This document shows positions 38,616 through 47,339 of a stretch of DNA of 64,000 nt, one piece after another. How positions within the stretch are numbered: the stretch's first letter is position 1; each line of letters opens with the position of its first letter. A program made the translations under genes and the position numbers. The stretch is from the NCBI GenBank assembly GCA_019638235.1, contig JAHBUE010000002.1:310001-374000 (forward strand). The letters run 5' to 3'. The stretch is from Cyclobacteriaceae bacterium (lineage in GTDB: Bacteria > Bacteroidota > Bacteroidia > Cytophagales > Cyclobacteriaceae). The notes beneath the pieces were generated by a model. It did not search any database. It saw only the letters and a program-made list of their open reading frames with translations, and was not told where the DNA came from.

Positions 38616-39602
38616 ATGTACGGAGGAGGAAATACGTTTGAAGGTGTAAAAACCGACAGCCTGGCGCAGGAAGACCCTGTTAAGTTAGCCGAATTTGAAG
38701 CCCGAATTGAACGTGGAGAAAAAATTGAACCTACCGACTGGATGCCCCAGCTCTACCGCAAGCAGCTCATCCGTATGATTGAGCAACACGCACACAGCGA
38801 AATTATAGGGGCGCTGCCCGAAGGCACCTGGATAACCCGCGCACCGGGTTTTAAAAGAAAACTTGCGCTTATGGCCAAAGTGCAGGATGAAGTAGGCCAC
38901 GCTCAATTATTATACAGCGCAGCTGAAACCCTCGGCAAATCGCGCGAGCAAATGATAACCGACCTGATTACAGGCAAATCAAAATATTCAAACATCTTTA
39001 ATTACCCTGCCTTTACCTGGGCCGACTCGTGTTTTATTTCCTGGCTGGTAGATGCAGGCGCTATTGTAAACCAATTAGCAAACGCCAAAGGAAGCTACGG
39101 CCCCTACTGCCGTGCGCTTGATCGTATATGTGCTGAAGAATCCTTCCACCTGAAATACGGACATCATTGCGTTATTTACCTTGCCACTGGCACACAAAAG
39201 CAACGCGATATGTTCCAGGAGGCACTCAACCGCTGGTGGGCGCCCATGATGCACTTCTTCGGCCCTTCCGATAAAATATCGGTGCACACCGAGGTGCTGA
39301 TGAAATGGAAAGTAAAAATGGGAACCAACGATGATATGCGTAACCAGTTTTTAGACATGTATGTACCTAAAATTTGGGAGCTTGGTTTTACCATACCCGA
39401 CCCGAACCTGAAGAAAAACCCCGAAACAGGTCGTTGGGAATACACCGAACCCGACTGGGAAGAATTTAAGCGTGTTATTAATGGCGATGGCCCCTGCAAC
39501 AAGGAGCGGCTTGAAGTAAGAAGAATTGCCGAAGAGCGTGGCCGCTGGGTGCGCGAAGCATTGAAGTCGCCAAAGGCAGCTTATGTTACTCCGTTAGCTT
39601 AA
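38616..39602 (+). CDS. paaA: 1,2-phenylacetyl-CoA epoxidase catalytic subunit PaaA
   Basis: 328 residues, normal for PaaA. Ferritin-like di-iron ligands: DEVGH with E92 and H95, and EESFH with E174/E175 and H178. The subunit binds phenylacetyl-CoA and inserts an oxygen atom into the ring. First gene of paaA-paaB-(insert)-paaC-dinB-paaD. Start ATG at 38616 ([18 protein letters not shown]). Confidence 0.96.
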   Translation: MYGGGNTFEGVKTDSLAQEDPVKLAEFEARIERGEKIEPTDWMPQLYRKQLIRMIEQHAHSEIIGALPEGTWITRAPGFKRKLALMAKVQDEVGHAQLLYSAAETLGKSREQMITDLITGKSKYSNIFNYPAFTWADSCFISWLVDAGAIVNQLANAKGSYGPYCRALDRICAEESFHLKYGHHCVIYLATGTQKQRDMFQEALNRWWAPMMHFFGPSDKISVHTEVLMKWKVKMGTNDDMRNQFLDMYVPKIWELGFTIPDPNLKKNPETGRWEYTEPDWEEFKRVINGDGPCNKERLEVRRIAEERGRWVREALKSPKAAYVTPLA

Positions 39603-39638
39603 CGTAATACAACACTATAGTAAACTGAATTTAAAAAA

Positions 39639-40244
39639 TTGAACTCACTTGACCCCAGGGTTAAACGATTGCCCGTTGTAGGCGAACCGGGACAGGCAGA
39701 ACCAAAAGCTCCGCTCGACCAGTTCGGCACGTTCGAGGTTTTTGTGCAACCCAAAGAAGGCAAACCCTTTCAGCACGAAGGCGCTGTACACGCGCCTAAT
39801 CTTGAAATGGCTTTTGTGTTAGCGAAAGAAACGTTTACGCGCAGGTTTCAATGCGTATCGTTATACACGGTTGACACCCGCCATGTGTTTGTATCGCCCA
39901 TGACGGAAGGAAACATTTCCGTATTTGATTACCTGCACGATGTTCCCGAACAAACCGGCACAAAGGTGAGCTATGAAATTTACCAGTTAGTTAAACGCGG
40001 CAAGCAGCACATACACGTTGGTACTGTACAGGCAAACACCCCTGACGAGGCGATGAGCGAGGCCAAACGAAAATTTCACTCGGATAAAATCGTATACAAC
40101 ATTTGGGCAATACGCACCGATGACATTCGCTTTACCAAACCGGAAGAAAAGGAACTGTGGCTCACGCTGCCGGAGAAAAAATTCAGGGATGCTTCCGATT
40201 ATAAAGGCGGGGACAAGCTAAAGGTGTTTTTGGAGAGTCGGTAA
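39639..40244 (+). CDS. paaB: 1,2-phenylacetyl-CoA epoxidase subunit PaaB, two PaaB-like units
   Basis: 201 residues, about twice the E. coli PaaB length. Unit 1 (about 26-90) has FGTFEVFVQPKEGKPFQHEG and FTRRFQCVSLYTVDT; unit 2 (about 108-165) has SYEIYQLVKRGKQHIHVG and IVYNIWAIRTDDI, the same pattern. PaaB links PaaA and PaaC in the complex. The start is TTG at 39639: an in-frame stop lies at 39621 and the next Met is 62 residues in. Its last 19 codons recur at 41007-41066. Confidence 0.88.
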   Translation: MNSLDPRVKRLPVVGEPGQAEPKAPLDQFGTFEVFVQPKEGKPFQHEGAVHAPNLEMAFVLAKETFTRRFQCVSLYTVDTRHVFVSPMTEGNISVFDYLHDVPEQTGTKVSYEIYQLVKRGKQHIHVGTVQANTPDEAMSEAKRKFHSDKIVYNIWAIRTDDIRFTKPEEKELWLTLPEKKFRDASDYKGGDKLKVFLESR

Positions 40245-40346
40245 CTGAATTGCAAAGTTTGCGGAACTTGAGCTATGGACAATCATTGTGTTGGCAATAC
40301 GTCTAAGGATGAAAAGTTTTAAGCAGGATTTTTATAATTTTAGCAA

Positions 40347-40808
40347 ATGATCAAGAAAGTCTATATTGATACTTCCGTGGTTGGCGGAAACTTTGACGAA
40401 GAATTTAAGTTCTGGACTGAATTGTTTTTTAAAGAAGTCAAAAATGGGCAGTTTCAAATAGTCATTTCCGAGCACCTGATTAACGAATTAATGTTGGCTC
40501 GGGACAATATTAAATATTTTCTGGACTCAATCCCTGATGAACATAAACTCTACATTGAATATACCAAAGAGGCAAAAGAACTGGCTGAGTTGTATTTAAA
40601 AGAAAAAATCGTTGGCCCGTCAAGCGTTGTTGACTGTCGGCATATTGCCACTGCAACCGTAAATAATATTGAAGTTTTGACCAGTTGGAACTTTAAACAC
40701 ATTGTTAACCTTAATAAAATAAGGCTTTATAATGCCGTCAATATAAAAGGGGGGTATAGAAATATTGAAATAAGAACACCCAGGGAAATTTTAAATTATG
40801 AAAACTAA
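40347..40808 (+). CDS. PIN-domain toxin of a toxin-antitoxin pair
   Basis: 153 residues. VYIDTSVVGGNFDEE gives the first acidic PIN residue (D8), with E46 (LINELMLA), D98 (SSVVDCRHIATA) and the LTSWNFKHI strand following. PIN toxins are RNases. The reading frame overlaps the following small gene by 11 bp, as in toxin-first pairs. AT-rich; part of the insert between paaB and paaC. Confidence 0.75.
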   Translation: MIKKVYIDTSVVGGNFDEEFKFWTELFFKEVKNGQFQIVISEHLINELMLARDNIKYFLDSIPDEHKLYIEYTKEAKELAELYLKEKIVGPSSVVDCRHIATATVNNIEVLTSWNFKHIVNLNKIRLYNAVNIKGGYRNIEIRTPREILNYEN

Positions 40809-40965
40809 TATCCACACAAAAGAATTTGACGCAGTTGAAACCATGCGTTCAATCCGGGAAAAAATTGCTAAGGAAATTCAGGGAATGACTTTCGAGCAAG
40901 AGAAAGAATATTTAAAGAAGCGAACGGACGAATATCAAAAGAGGAAGCGAAATAGCCGTCAATAG
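40798..40965 (+). CDS. Small antitoxin partner of the PIN protein
   Basis: 55 residues, below the usual gene-calling cutoff. MKTNIHTKEFDAVETMRSIR then EKIAKEIQGMTFEQEKEYLKK and a very basic end (KRKRNSRQ). Overlaps the toxin stop by 11 bp; length, charge and position fit a VapB-like antitoxin with a single helical binding segment. Confidence 0.65.
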   Translation: MKTNIHTKEFDAVETMRSIREKIAKEIQGMTFEQEKEYLKKRTDEYQKRKRNSRQ

Positions 40966-41006
40966 CAATTACTGGTACAGGTTTTTGCAAATACAAAACA
41001 CTCAAT

Positions 41007-41066
41007 GGTGCTTCGGATTATAAAGGCGGGGATAAGCTGAAGGTGTTTTTGGAGAGTAGAGGATGA
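41007..41066 (+). pseudogene. Detached copy of the 3' end of paaB
   Basis: Codes for GASDYKGGDKLKVFLESRG then a stop, against DASDYKGGDKLKVFLESR at the true paaB end (40188-40244). Differences are mostly synonymous (TCC/TCG, GAC/GAT, CTA/CTG, CGG/AGA), so both copies evolved as coding DNA. With the real paaB end it forms a ~55-bp direct repeat around the PIN toxin-antitoxin pair. Confidence 0.85.
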
Positions 41067-41130
41067 AATGATGTCTGTGGAATATGTTCACAGGTGTATA
41101 TAGCCAAATGTTAGTAGTAATTAATTTAAA

Positions 41131-41601
41131 ATGAGATCGAGTTTATCCGTTGAGGACTTTAGAGGAAGATTGACTGAATTGACAAACATTGGTGAACCAA
41201 TAATTAACGGGACTCCTTTTGCAATCATGACAGTATTTGATTCACCTAAGAGTTTATTTTACGGACAATTTGATAAAGAAAGTTTTAGATTAACAAGCAA
41301 TGGACTTACTCATATAACTCCATATATAATTGATGGAACTTTTACACAAACAGACAATGGGACTGAAGTAAACTACAAAATTAGGAAAATATGGTTTGGA
41401 TATCTTTGGATTAGGTTATTACCAATTATCGCAATTCTATCTTTCAATTTGGTTTTTGTTAAGGAAATGGGGCGATTTGGACTAGTGGTATTTATACCCA
41501 TTAATCTATTTCTATTACTGCTCTTCATTCCGATAATATTGACAAATGTTAAAAAGAAACGATTGGAGGAATTATTCATAAAACATTTTGAAATAAATTA
41601 A
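41131..41601 (+). CDS. Unknown protein with two membrane helices
   Basis: 156 residues: a soluble beta-rich N-terminal ~90 residues (GTPFAIMTVFDSPKSLFYGQF) then two helices (WIRLLPIIAILSFNLVFV and GLVVFIPINLFLLLLFIPI) and a short basic tail. No family recognised. AT-rich like the adjacent toxin-antitoxin pair, and so probably acquired; inserted in the paa operon. Confidence 0.6.
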   Translation: MRSSLSVEDFRGRLTELTNIGEPIINGTPFAIMTVFDSPKSLFYGQFDKESFRLTSNGLTHITPYIIDGTFTQTDNGTEVNYKIRKIWFGYLWIRLLPIIAILSFNLVFVKEMGRFGLVVFIPINLFLLLLFIPIILTNVKKKRLEELFIKHFEIN

Positions 41602-41671
41602 CTATCGCCAGCAAAATGCAATTCCATTACGTGGGAACGATCATTTAACTTTGGCTCCTATAAAACAACAG

Positions 41672-41697
41672 CGCAGGGTCGCTCCGCAGACCCTGCG
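41672..41697. repeat. Dispersed hairpin, GCAGGGTC family
   Basis: CGCAGGGTC (41672-41680) pairs with GACCCTGCG (41689-41697). A related hairpin sharing GCAGGGTCGC...ACCCTGCGTA occurs at 60933-60958. Confidence 0.6.
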
Positions 41698-41729
41698 TAG
41701 AAGAGGGTTTTCGACAATTAAGATGACAA

Positions 41730-42188
41730 ATGATTAAACTGGCAATAGCATTACTTACGACAACATTCGCAGACACTACCACAAGTCTGGAACAGAAAGC
41801 GTGTGACCATTTTTTCTCCGACATTTTTAGAAAAGAATACGCAGGTTATAAAGTAGTTGAGTTTGACAATCAAACTGACACCGCAAAATATTGGGGAATC
41901 GTTTATGGTTGTAAAAATTGGGACGAAAAGACTAAGGAACAAATAGTATCAGCAACACCAGACAAATCTACTGTGGTTACTGTTTCGTTGAATGACCTAA
42001 AGATAAAAAAGATGAGAACTAACTCGAACAGGCTTAAAATTCACGTTTCTTCAAAGATAAGGGTGGGCAACAATTACTTTGTGCTTATTGGAACATATAG
42101 AAAGTTGAGGTTCGCTGAATACTTTTATGTAGAACTTGACCATGCAGGTAATATTATCGGAACATGTAAAAAGGGAGAAATAATTTAG
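41730..42188 (+). CDS. Small secreted protein of unknown function
   Basis: 152 residues with a short hydrophobic start (MIKLAIALLTTTFADT) that may be a signal peptide. Two Cys in the mature part (QKACDHFF, YGCKNWDEK) and one near the C-terminus (GTCKKGEII). No family recognised. AT-rich; last of the orphan genes before paaC. Confidence 0.55.
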   Translation: MIKLAIALLTTTFADTTTSLEQKACDHFFSDIFRKEYAGYKVVEFDNQTDTAKYWGIVYGCKNWDEKTKEQIVSATPDKSTVVTVSLNDLKIKKMRTNSNRLKIHVSSKIRVGNNYFVLIGTYRKLRFAEYFYVELDHAGNIIGTCKKGEII

Positions 42189-42245
42189 ATTTACGTGCGA
42201 CCGATGCTGTTACCGAATCGTCTATAAATAAATACACAAAACCAC

Positions 42246-43001
42246 ATGAACGAATCCGCCATAAAAGAACTCCTTTACAAAATAGCCGATGACCAGCTTA
42301 TTCTTGGTCATCGTAACTCCGAGTGGACAGGCTTTGGGCCATTGCTGGAAGAAGACATTGCTTTTTCTTCTATGGCGCAGGATAAAGTCGGGCAGAGCTA
42401 TGCGCTTTATACAATTTTACATTCGTTGGGCGAGCAGGAACCCGATACGGTTGCCTTCACACGTAATGCTTCGCAATTTCACAACGCTATATTTACCGAG
42501 TTGCCTAATGGCGAATACGACTTCAGCCTCATTCGTCATTTTTTATACGACACAGCCGAGATTATCCGGTTCGATATGCTCACGTTATCATCGTTCCAAC
42601 CAATAGCCGAACTTGCCGTAAAAGTACGGGCCGAGCTTCGTTACCACACGTTGCACGCCAACACCTGGGTAAAGCAATTAGGCAGCGCCACCGAAGAAAG
42701 TGTTGCACGCCTTCAACAATCATTAGAATATGCACTGCCCTACGCACTTGGTTTGTTTGAGGAATCGCCTTACGAAAAAGAATTGATTGAAACCGGTGTG
42801 TTTGGCGGAGAAAAATTACTTAAAGAAAAATGGCTGGAAAGAATAACTGAAATACTTGTACAGACACAGCTTCAATTACCCGACATAAAATTAATTGAAC
42901 CAGTTTTGGGCGGCCGGGCAGGTAAACACAGCGAGCACCTCCAGCCGTTGTTGGATGAAATGAGTGAAGTTTTCAGGATTGACCCAACAGCCGAGTGGTG
43001 A
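42246..43001 (+). CDS. paaC: 1,2-phenylacetyl-CoA epoxidase structural subunit PaaC
   Basis: 251 residues, matching E. coli PaaC (248). Ferritin-like helical fold: GHRNSEWTGFGPLLEEDIAFSSMAQDKVGQS near 20-50; PaaC lacks the full di-iron site and supports PaaA. Its stop overlaps the next start as TGATG. Confidence 0.94.
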   Translation: MNESAIKELLYKIADDQLILGHRNSEWTGFGPLLEEDIAFSSMAQDKVGQSYALYTILHSLGEQEPDTVAFTRNASQFHNAIFTELPNGEYDFSLIRHFLYDTAEIIRFDMLTLSSFQPIAELAVKVRAELRYHTLHANTWVKQLGSATEESVARLQQSLEYALPYALGLFEESPYEKELIETGVFGGEKLLKEKWLERITEILVQTQLQLPDIKLIEPVLGGRAGKHSEHLQPLLDEMSEVFRIDPTAEW

Positions 43002-43471
43002 TGAAGCACGTTATTGAAGAATTACAATCACTCGTTAATGAATTTACGGAAAAAATATCCGGCATACCGGACGATGAATTTTCCGCAAAGCCGCTTCCGC
43101 ACAAATGGAGCAAAAAAGAAGTAGTAGGCCATCTTATTGATTCGGCTCAAAACAACCTGCGAAGGTTTATTTGCAGCCAGTATGAAGCAACTCCGCCAAA
43201 AATCATCTATGAGCAGGATTTTTGGGTAACAGTCAACGGGTATCAATCGGCTGACCGGCAGGATGTGCTATTGCTCTGGAAGTTAGTCAACGAGCGCATT
43301 TGCGCAGTCCTGGCTAATACGCCAGAAGCCAATTATTCAAAACCAACCGACACAGGAAAAGATGGCGCACGGTTTCATGCGCTTCAATGGCTTGCCGAAG
43401 ATTATGTAAAGCACATGAAACATCATCTTAACCAGATTATCCCGAGGTCATTTAATGTTATCTACACCTGA
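43001..43471 (+). CDS. DinB-family protein
   Basis: 156 residues from the ATG that overlaps the paaC stop (TGATG). Four-helix DinB/YfiT fold: KPLPHKWSKKEVVGHLIDSAQNNLRRF and the final WLAEDYVKHMKHHLNQI with the conserved histidines that bind a metal (H47, H130-like positions). DinB proteins are metal-dependent thiol or transfer enzymes. Often placed in the paa operon of Bacteroidota; task there is unknown. Confidence 0.85.
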   Translation: MKHVIEELQSLVNEFTEKISGIPDDEFSAKPLPHKWSKKEVVGHLIDSAQNNLRRFICSQYEATPPKIIYEQDFWVTVNGYQSADRQDVLLLWKLVNERICAVLANTPEANYSKPTDTGKDGARFHALQWLAEDYVKHMKHHLNQIIPRSFNVIYT

Positions 43472-43958
43472 CGATATGCTCACAACTAATCAAATCATAC
43501 AATGGCTTGAAGAGGTGAAAGACCCCGAAATACCGGTGCTGTCGCTGGTTGACCTGGGGGTGATTACCGGCATTGAAATAAACGGTCAATCGGTTACAGT
43601 AAACATGACCCCCACGTTTACCGGCTGCCCGGCATTGGATATGATGAAACAAGATGTAATTGACGTGCTCCACAAAAACGGCATCGCTGATGTTAACGTT
43701 GTTATCTCGTTCAAAGAACCCTGGACTTCCGATAAAATTTCAGAAAAGGGCCGCAACGCCCTGAAACAATTCGGGCTGGCGCCACCCCCTGCCGGCAAAA
43801 ATCTGTTTACCGATATTGACGTGCTGGAACATGCCGCCTGCCCCCGGTGCGGCAACACAAATACAACCCTGAAAAATCCGTTCGGGCCAACATTGTGCCG
43901 TTCCATACATTATTGTGAGGATTGCCGCGAGGCTTTTGAGCAATTCAAACCATTGTAA
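43455..43958 (+). CDS. paaD: 1,2-phenylacetyl-CoA epoxidase maturation protein PaaD
   Basis: 167 residues: MIP18/DUF59 domain (VKDPEIPVLSLVDLGVI, TPTFTGCPALDMM) followed by a C-terminal zinc ribbon, CPRCGN near 131 and CEDC near 156. PaaD assists iron-site assembly in PaaA. The first ATG overlaps the DinB gene by 17 bp; an ATG at 43476 would shorten the protein by 7 residues and clear the overlap, so the start is uncertain. Confidence 0.92.
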   Translation: MLSTPDDMLTTNQIIQWLEEVKDPEIPVLSLVDLGVITGIEINGQSVTVNMTPTFTGCPALDMMKQDVIDVLHKNGIADVNVVISFKEPWTSDKISEKGRNALKQFGLAPPPAGKNLFTDIDVLEHAACPRCGNTNTTLKNPFGPTLCRSIHYCEDCREAFEQFKPL

Positions 43959-44069
43959 GTGCCGGAATTAATTGAAAAATGACCATTTTAGCACGTGGCT
44001 GATAAATGTCACAGGCAAAGCATAAACCTTTATTTCAATAAGCCGTATTCGTATTTCAGGGGTACAGAA

Positions 44070-44675
44070 ATGAACACACAACAAAACATAACCTGGTTAT
44101 TTATTGCGGGGGCGCTGATTTTAACAGGTTGCGACAATCCTAAAGCAAAGGAAATGTCAACCCAGTTTACACGCATTGATTCCCTCACGGAAGTCTATCT
44201 TGATTTACAAGACAGCCTGCACACGGCCTGGAATCTGATGATTAACGATGATAACCAGAAAATAAAAACCATGCACAGCCTGTTGCACGAACTCGAAATT
44301 TCGGCACAGCTCGACCCCGAAAAATCAAAAGCATTTGCGCAGCGTATTGACCAATTGAAGCGGATAAGGTACACCCCAAAAAGCATGTCTAATTCCGACC
44401 TTGTTGCGGAATACGATTTCGCATCAAACTCATTGGTAAATGAATTGATAACATTATCGGAAGGACATTCGGCTTACAGCTACAACACAACTATGCAAAA
44501 ACTTGTGGTGCAAATCCGGGAGTCGGAAGAAAGCGTAGAGAACTATCGTTCAGCTTATGATGCCGTTGTAATGGCATACAACAGGTTTATCTCTGAAAAC
44601 AGGGAACACATGCGCGAAATTGACCACGCGAACAAAGCCGAGAAAAAACCACTCTTTCAAATGGCCTCAGAGTAA
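44070..44675 (+). CDS. Lipoprotein, helical, unknown function
   Basis: 201 residues from the ATG at 44070; a 25-residue upstream extension would hide the signal. Lipobox LTGC. Remainder is mostly helix (LRSYDAVVMAYNRF-like, rich in heptad hydrophobics) that resembles the LemA helical-bundle shape, though no sequence family was recognised. Convergent with the LysM gene (3 bp apart). Confidence 0.7.
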   Translation: MNTQQNITWLFIAGALILTGCDNPKAKEMSTQFTRIDSLTEVYLDLQDSLHTAWNLMINDDNQKIKTMHSLLHELEISAQLDPEKSKAFAQRIDQLKRIRYTPKSMSNSDLVAEYDFASNSLVNELITLSEGHSAYSYNTTMQKLVVQIRESEESVENYRSAYDAVVMAYNRFISENREHMREIDHANKAEKKPLFQMASE

Positions 44676-44678
44676 CGG

Positions 44679-45689
44679 CTATTTATAATACGTTACTTCT
44701 ACCCGAAAACGCTGGTCGATAGCACCCAGCCTGTCGTAAGCCGACTTAGAAATTTTTATTACGAGTTTATCGGTTAAGGCCGTATCAGGAAGTTTGCCGA
44801 TAACGCGCACAAACACTTCGCGGTTGTTCATTTCATTCCTGATTTTCAGAATAGTGCCCACCGGTGCGGTGCGATGAAGCGCAAGGTATTTGCGGTTTCC
44901 TTCCGTTCCTTCAATCAACTCGGCCAGGCCTGATTGCTTAATCTCATCTTTATTCGTTACCGACTCTGAAATGGTAACAACAGGCGTTTTAACTTCCGGC
45001 TTTGCTTCTGGTTGCGGTATAGTTACTGGTATTGTTGACTCAACAATCACCGGTTTGGTTTCCGGTTGCGCAGTGCTGCCATACATGGGCTGAACCACCT
45101 GAAGGATCTGCCCTACTTTTAATTCTTCGGTAGTGAGGTTATTCCATTCTTTTATTTGCTGAACGCTAACCCCATACTGGCGCGAAATACTGAACAGCGT
45201 TTCCTTTTCGGCTACCGTGTGCACGGCACGCACCGATTTCATCTCCAACTGTTCAGCGGGTTGTTTGGGTGGTATTGTTATTACCGTGTTGGCCGCTTTT
45301 ATCACAAGGGTCTGCCCTACTGATAATGAGTTATCCGACAGGTTATTCCATTGCTTTATATCGTCAACGTTTACATTATACAGCCGCGAAATAGAAAACA
45401 GGGTTTCTTTTTCCGCTACGTTATGCACAATAGCACCTTTTGGCATTTTCGGGCGGGGTATATAGGGCACTTTCAGTATTTGCCCAATCTCAAGCCCGGC
45501 ATCAGCCGTTTTATTGAACTCAAGAATCTGGTTAACGGTAACCCCATATCGCCCGGAAATAGCAAACAGGGTTTCCTTCTCCTCTACCTTGTGGACGATG
45601 AATGTTTTTCCGTTTATGGTCTCAATCCCAATCGAATCTTGCCGGGGATTAAAAAATGAGAGACCGGTAATAATCAAAAGTTTAAACAT
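44679..45689 (-). CDS. LysM-repeat protein with RlpA-like C-terminus
   Basis: 336 residues, short N-terminal hydrophobic segment. Three LysM units begin VHKVEEKETLFAIS, VHNVAEKETLFSIS and VHTVAEKETLFSIS (about residues 33, 88 and 156), each followed by a QI or DI-linked asparagine motif. The last ~75 residues (APVGTILKIRNEMNNREVFVRVIG) look like a double-psi barrel of the RlpA type. Binds peptidoglycan; possibly a lytic enzyme or cell-wall scaffold. Repeat 2 and 3 linkers are Pro/Gln/Glu/Thr-rich. Confidence 0.85.
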   Translation of the reverse strand: MFKLLIITGLSFFNPRQDSIGIETINGKTFIVHKVEEKETLFAISGRYGVTVNQILEFNKTADAGLEIGQILKVPYIPRPKMPKGAIVHNVAEKETLFSISRLYNVNVDDIKQWNNLSDNSLSVGQTLVIKAANTVITIPPKQPAEQLEMKSVRAVHTVAEKETLFSISRQYGVSVQQIKEWNNLTTEELKVGQILQVVQPMYGSTAQPETKPVIVESTIPVTIPQPEAKPEVKTPVVTISESVTNKDEIKQSGLAELIEGTEGNRKYLALHRTAPVGTILKIRNEMNNREVFVRVIGKLPDTALTDKLVIKISKSAYDRLGAIDQRFRVEVTYYK

Positions 45690-45899
45690 ACAATTCAGTA
45701 ACGAAACCTTCCGGGTACTTATTTTGATACGAAATTACACAATCCTGAGGCCGCAAAAAAGGGTTGCACCCGTTAAACCCCTTCTTTCACCTCAAAGTTT
45801 TTCAATCAAATATTCCGCCAAAAAAATACCTCGTTTTCAGCCTGTAAAAGAGGGTTGTATTATGGCGTTTTTTGTGCGTATTTACAGGTTATAAAGCTA

Positions 45900-47231
45900 A
45901 TGTCCATGAGGTTTCTTTTTTCCCTGTTGCTTATTCTTCCTGTTGCTTGTGTTGTGGCACAAAAGCAATCTTCCATTATGGTAATGGAAATTAAAAGTGA
46001 AATTGACCCGCGCACCAACCGGTACGTTGAACTTGCTCTCGACCATGCCAAAAAAACGGATGCTGATATTGTTATTATCGAAATGGATACCTACGGGGGT
46101 GTGCTAACCGATGCCAAGGAAATCGTTGACAAAATCATGCAATACAAAAAGCCCGTGTGGGTGTTCATCAATTCCGATGCGGCTTCCGCTGGCGCCCTGA
46201 TTTCAATAGCGTGCGATAGCATCTACATGGCTCCGGCTGCGAGCATAGGGGCCGCTACCGTAGTTACCGGCACGGGCGAAAAAGCACCCGACAAGTACCA
46301 ATCGTATATGCGGGCAATTATGCGGGCCACGGCAGAAGAAAAAGGCCGCGACCCAAGGATTGCCGAAGCTATGGTAGATGAAGACATTGTTATTGACAGC
46401 ATTACGCAGGCAGGGCAAATCTTAACGTTCTCTACATCCGAAGCACTAAAGCACGGTTTCTGCGAAGCAAAAGTTGAATCTATTGAAGAAATTCTCCAGC
46501 GAAACAACATTGAAAACTATACTCTCACAAGGTTTGAGTTGAAAACAACTGAAAAAATCATTGCCTTCTTTTTAAATCCGTTCATCAGCGGACTTCTCAT
46601 TCTCATTATAATAGGAGGAATTTATTTTGAGCTGCAAACGCCCGGTGTGGGTTTCCCGTTGTTTGCTGCACTTACCGCGCTCATTCTCTATTTAGTGCCC
46701 TATTACCTGAACGGCCTTGCCGATAACTGGGAAATTATTGCCTTGTTTATCGGGCTTGTATTAATTGCTGTTGAAGTTTTTGTGATACCCGGCTTTGGCA
46801 TAGCCGGTATTGCCGGCATTTCCCTTACGGTGATGTCGTTAATCCTGATTATGATTAACAACGATGCATTCAACTTTGATTTTGTTCCGGCCAATGAACT
46901 ACTCTACGCAGTTGCTGCCACGTTTGGGGGAATACTCGGGGGCGTGGTGCTATTGTTTGTTGGCGGCTCGCGCATACACAAAACACGTTTCTTTAACCGC
47001 GTGGCGCTTACCTATACGCAGGAACGCGAAAAGGGTTATACCGTAAGCGCTGCGGCAGAATCGGTAAAAGGAAAAACAGGCATTGCCCATACCGTATTAC
47101 GGCCAGGCGGAAAAGTAATGATTGACGGACAACTGTACGATGCCTTTACACGCGGAGAATACATAGAAAAAGGCGAGGCTATTGTGGTGCTGGATGATGA
47201 AACTACTTCCTTGCGGGTGAAGAAGGCGTGA
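45900..47231 (+). CDS. NfeD-like membrane serine protease (ClpP class)
   Basis: 443 residues from the ATG at 45900. Signal peptide, then a ClpP/crotonase-like domain with VIIEMDTYGGVLTDA and the SDAASAGALI catalytic-serine strand near 90-100, four to five membrane helices around 225-360, and a C-terminal OB-fold NfeD domain (AESVKGKTGIAHTVLRPGGKV). Members act in membrane protein quality control with stomatin-like partners; none is adjacent here. Confidence 0.88.
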   Translation: MSMRFLFSLLLILPVACVVAQKQSSIMVMEIKSEIDPRTNRYVELALDHAKKTDADIVIIEMDTYGGVLTDAKEIVDKIMQYKKPVWVFINSDAASAGALISIACDSIYMAPAASIGAATVVTGTGEKAPDKYQSYMRAIMRATAEEKGRDPRIAEAMVDEDIVIDSITQAGQILTFSTSEALKHGFCEAKVESIEEILQRNNIENYTLTRFELKTTEKIIAFFLNPFISGLLILIIIGGIYFELQTPGVGFPLFAALTALILYLVPYYLNGLADNWEIIALFIGLVLIAVEVFVIPGFGIAGIAGISLTVMSLILIMINNDAFNFDFVPANELLYAVAATFGGILGGVVLLFVGGSRIHKTRFFNRVALTYTQEREKGYTVSAAAESVKGKTGIAHTVLRPGGKVMIDGQLYDAFTRGEYIEKGEAIVVLDDETTSLRVKKA

Positions 47232-47296
47232 AGACTTAACGGAAGCCTGAAACAGGCTGGATACACGGGGTTAGAAAATATTTTTTTTCACCATGC

Positions 47297-47323
47297 AACC
47301 CCGGAACAGAAACCGGCATCTTA
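47297..47323 (+). promoter_or_regulatory. Candidate ECF promoter of the sigma gene at 47340
   Basis: AACC (from 47297) with a 17-nt gap to CATCTTA (47317-47323), the pattern of Bacteroidota ECF promoters; the start codon is 17 bp downstream. The sister sigma gene at 58413 has a matching element. Confidence 0.5.
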
Positions 47324-47339
47324 TTCACGAAATGTTTAA

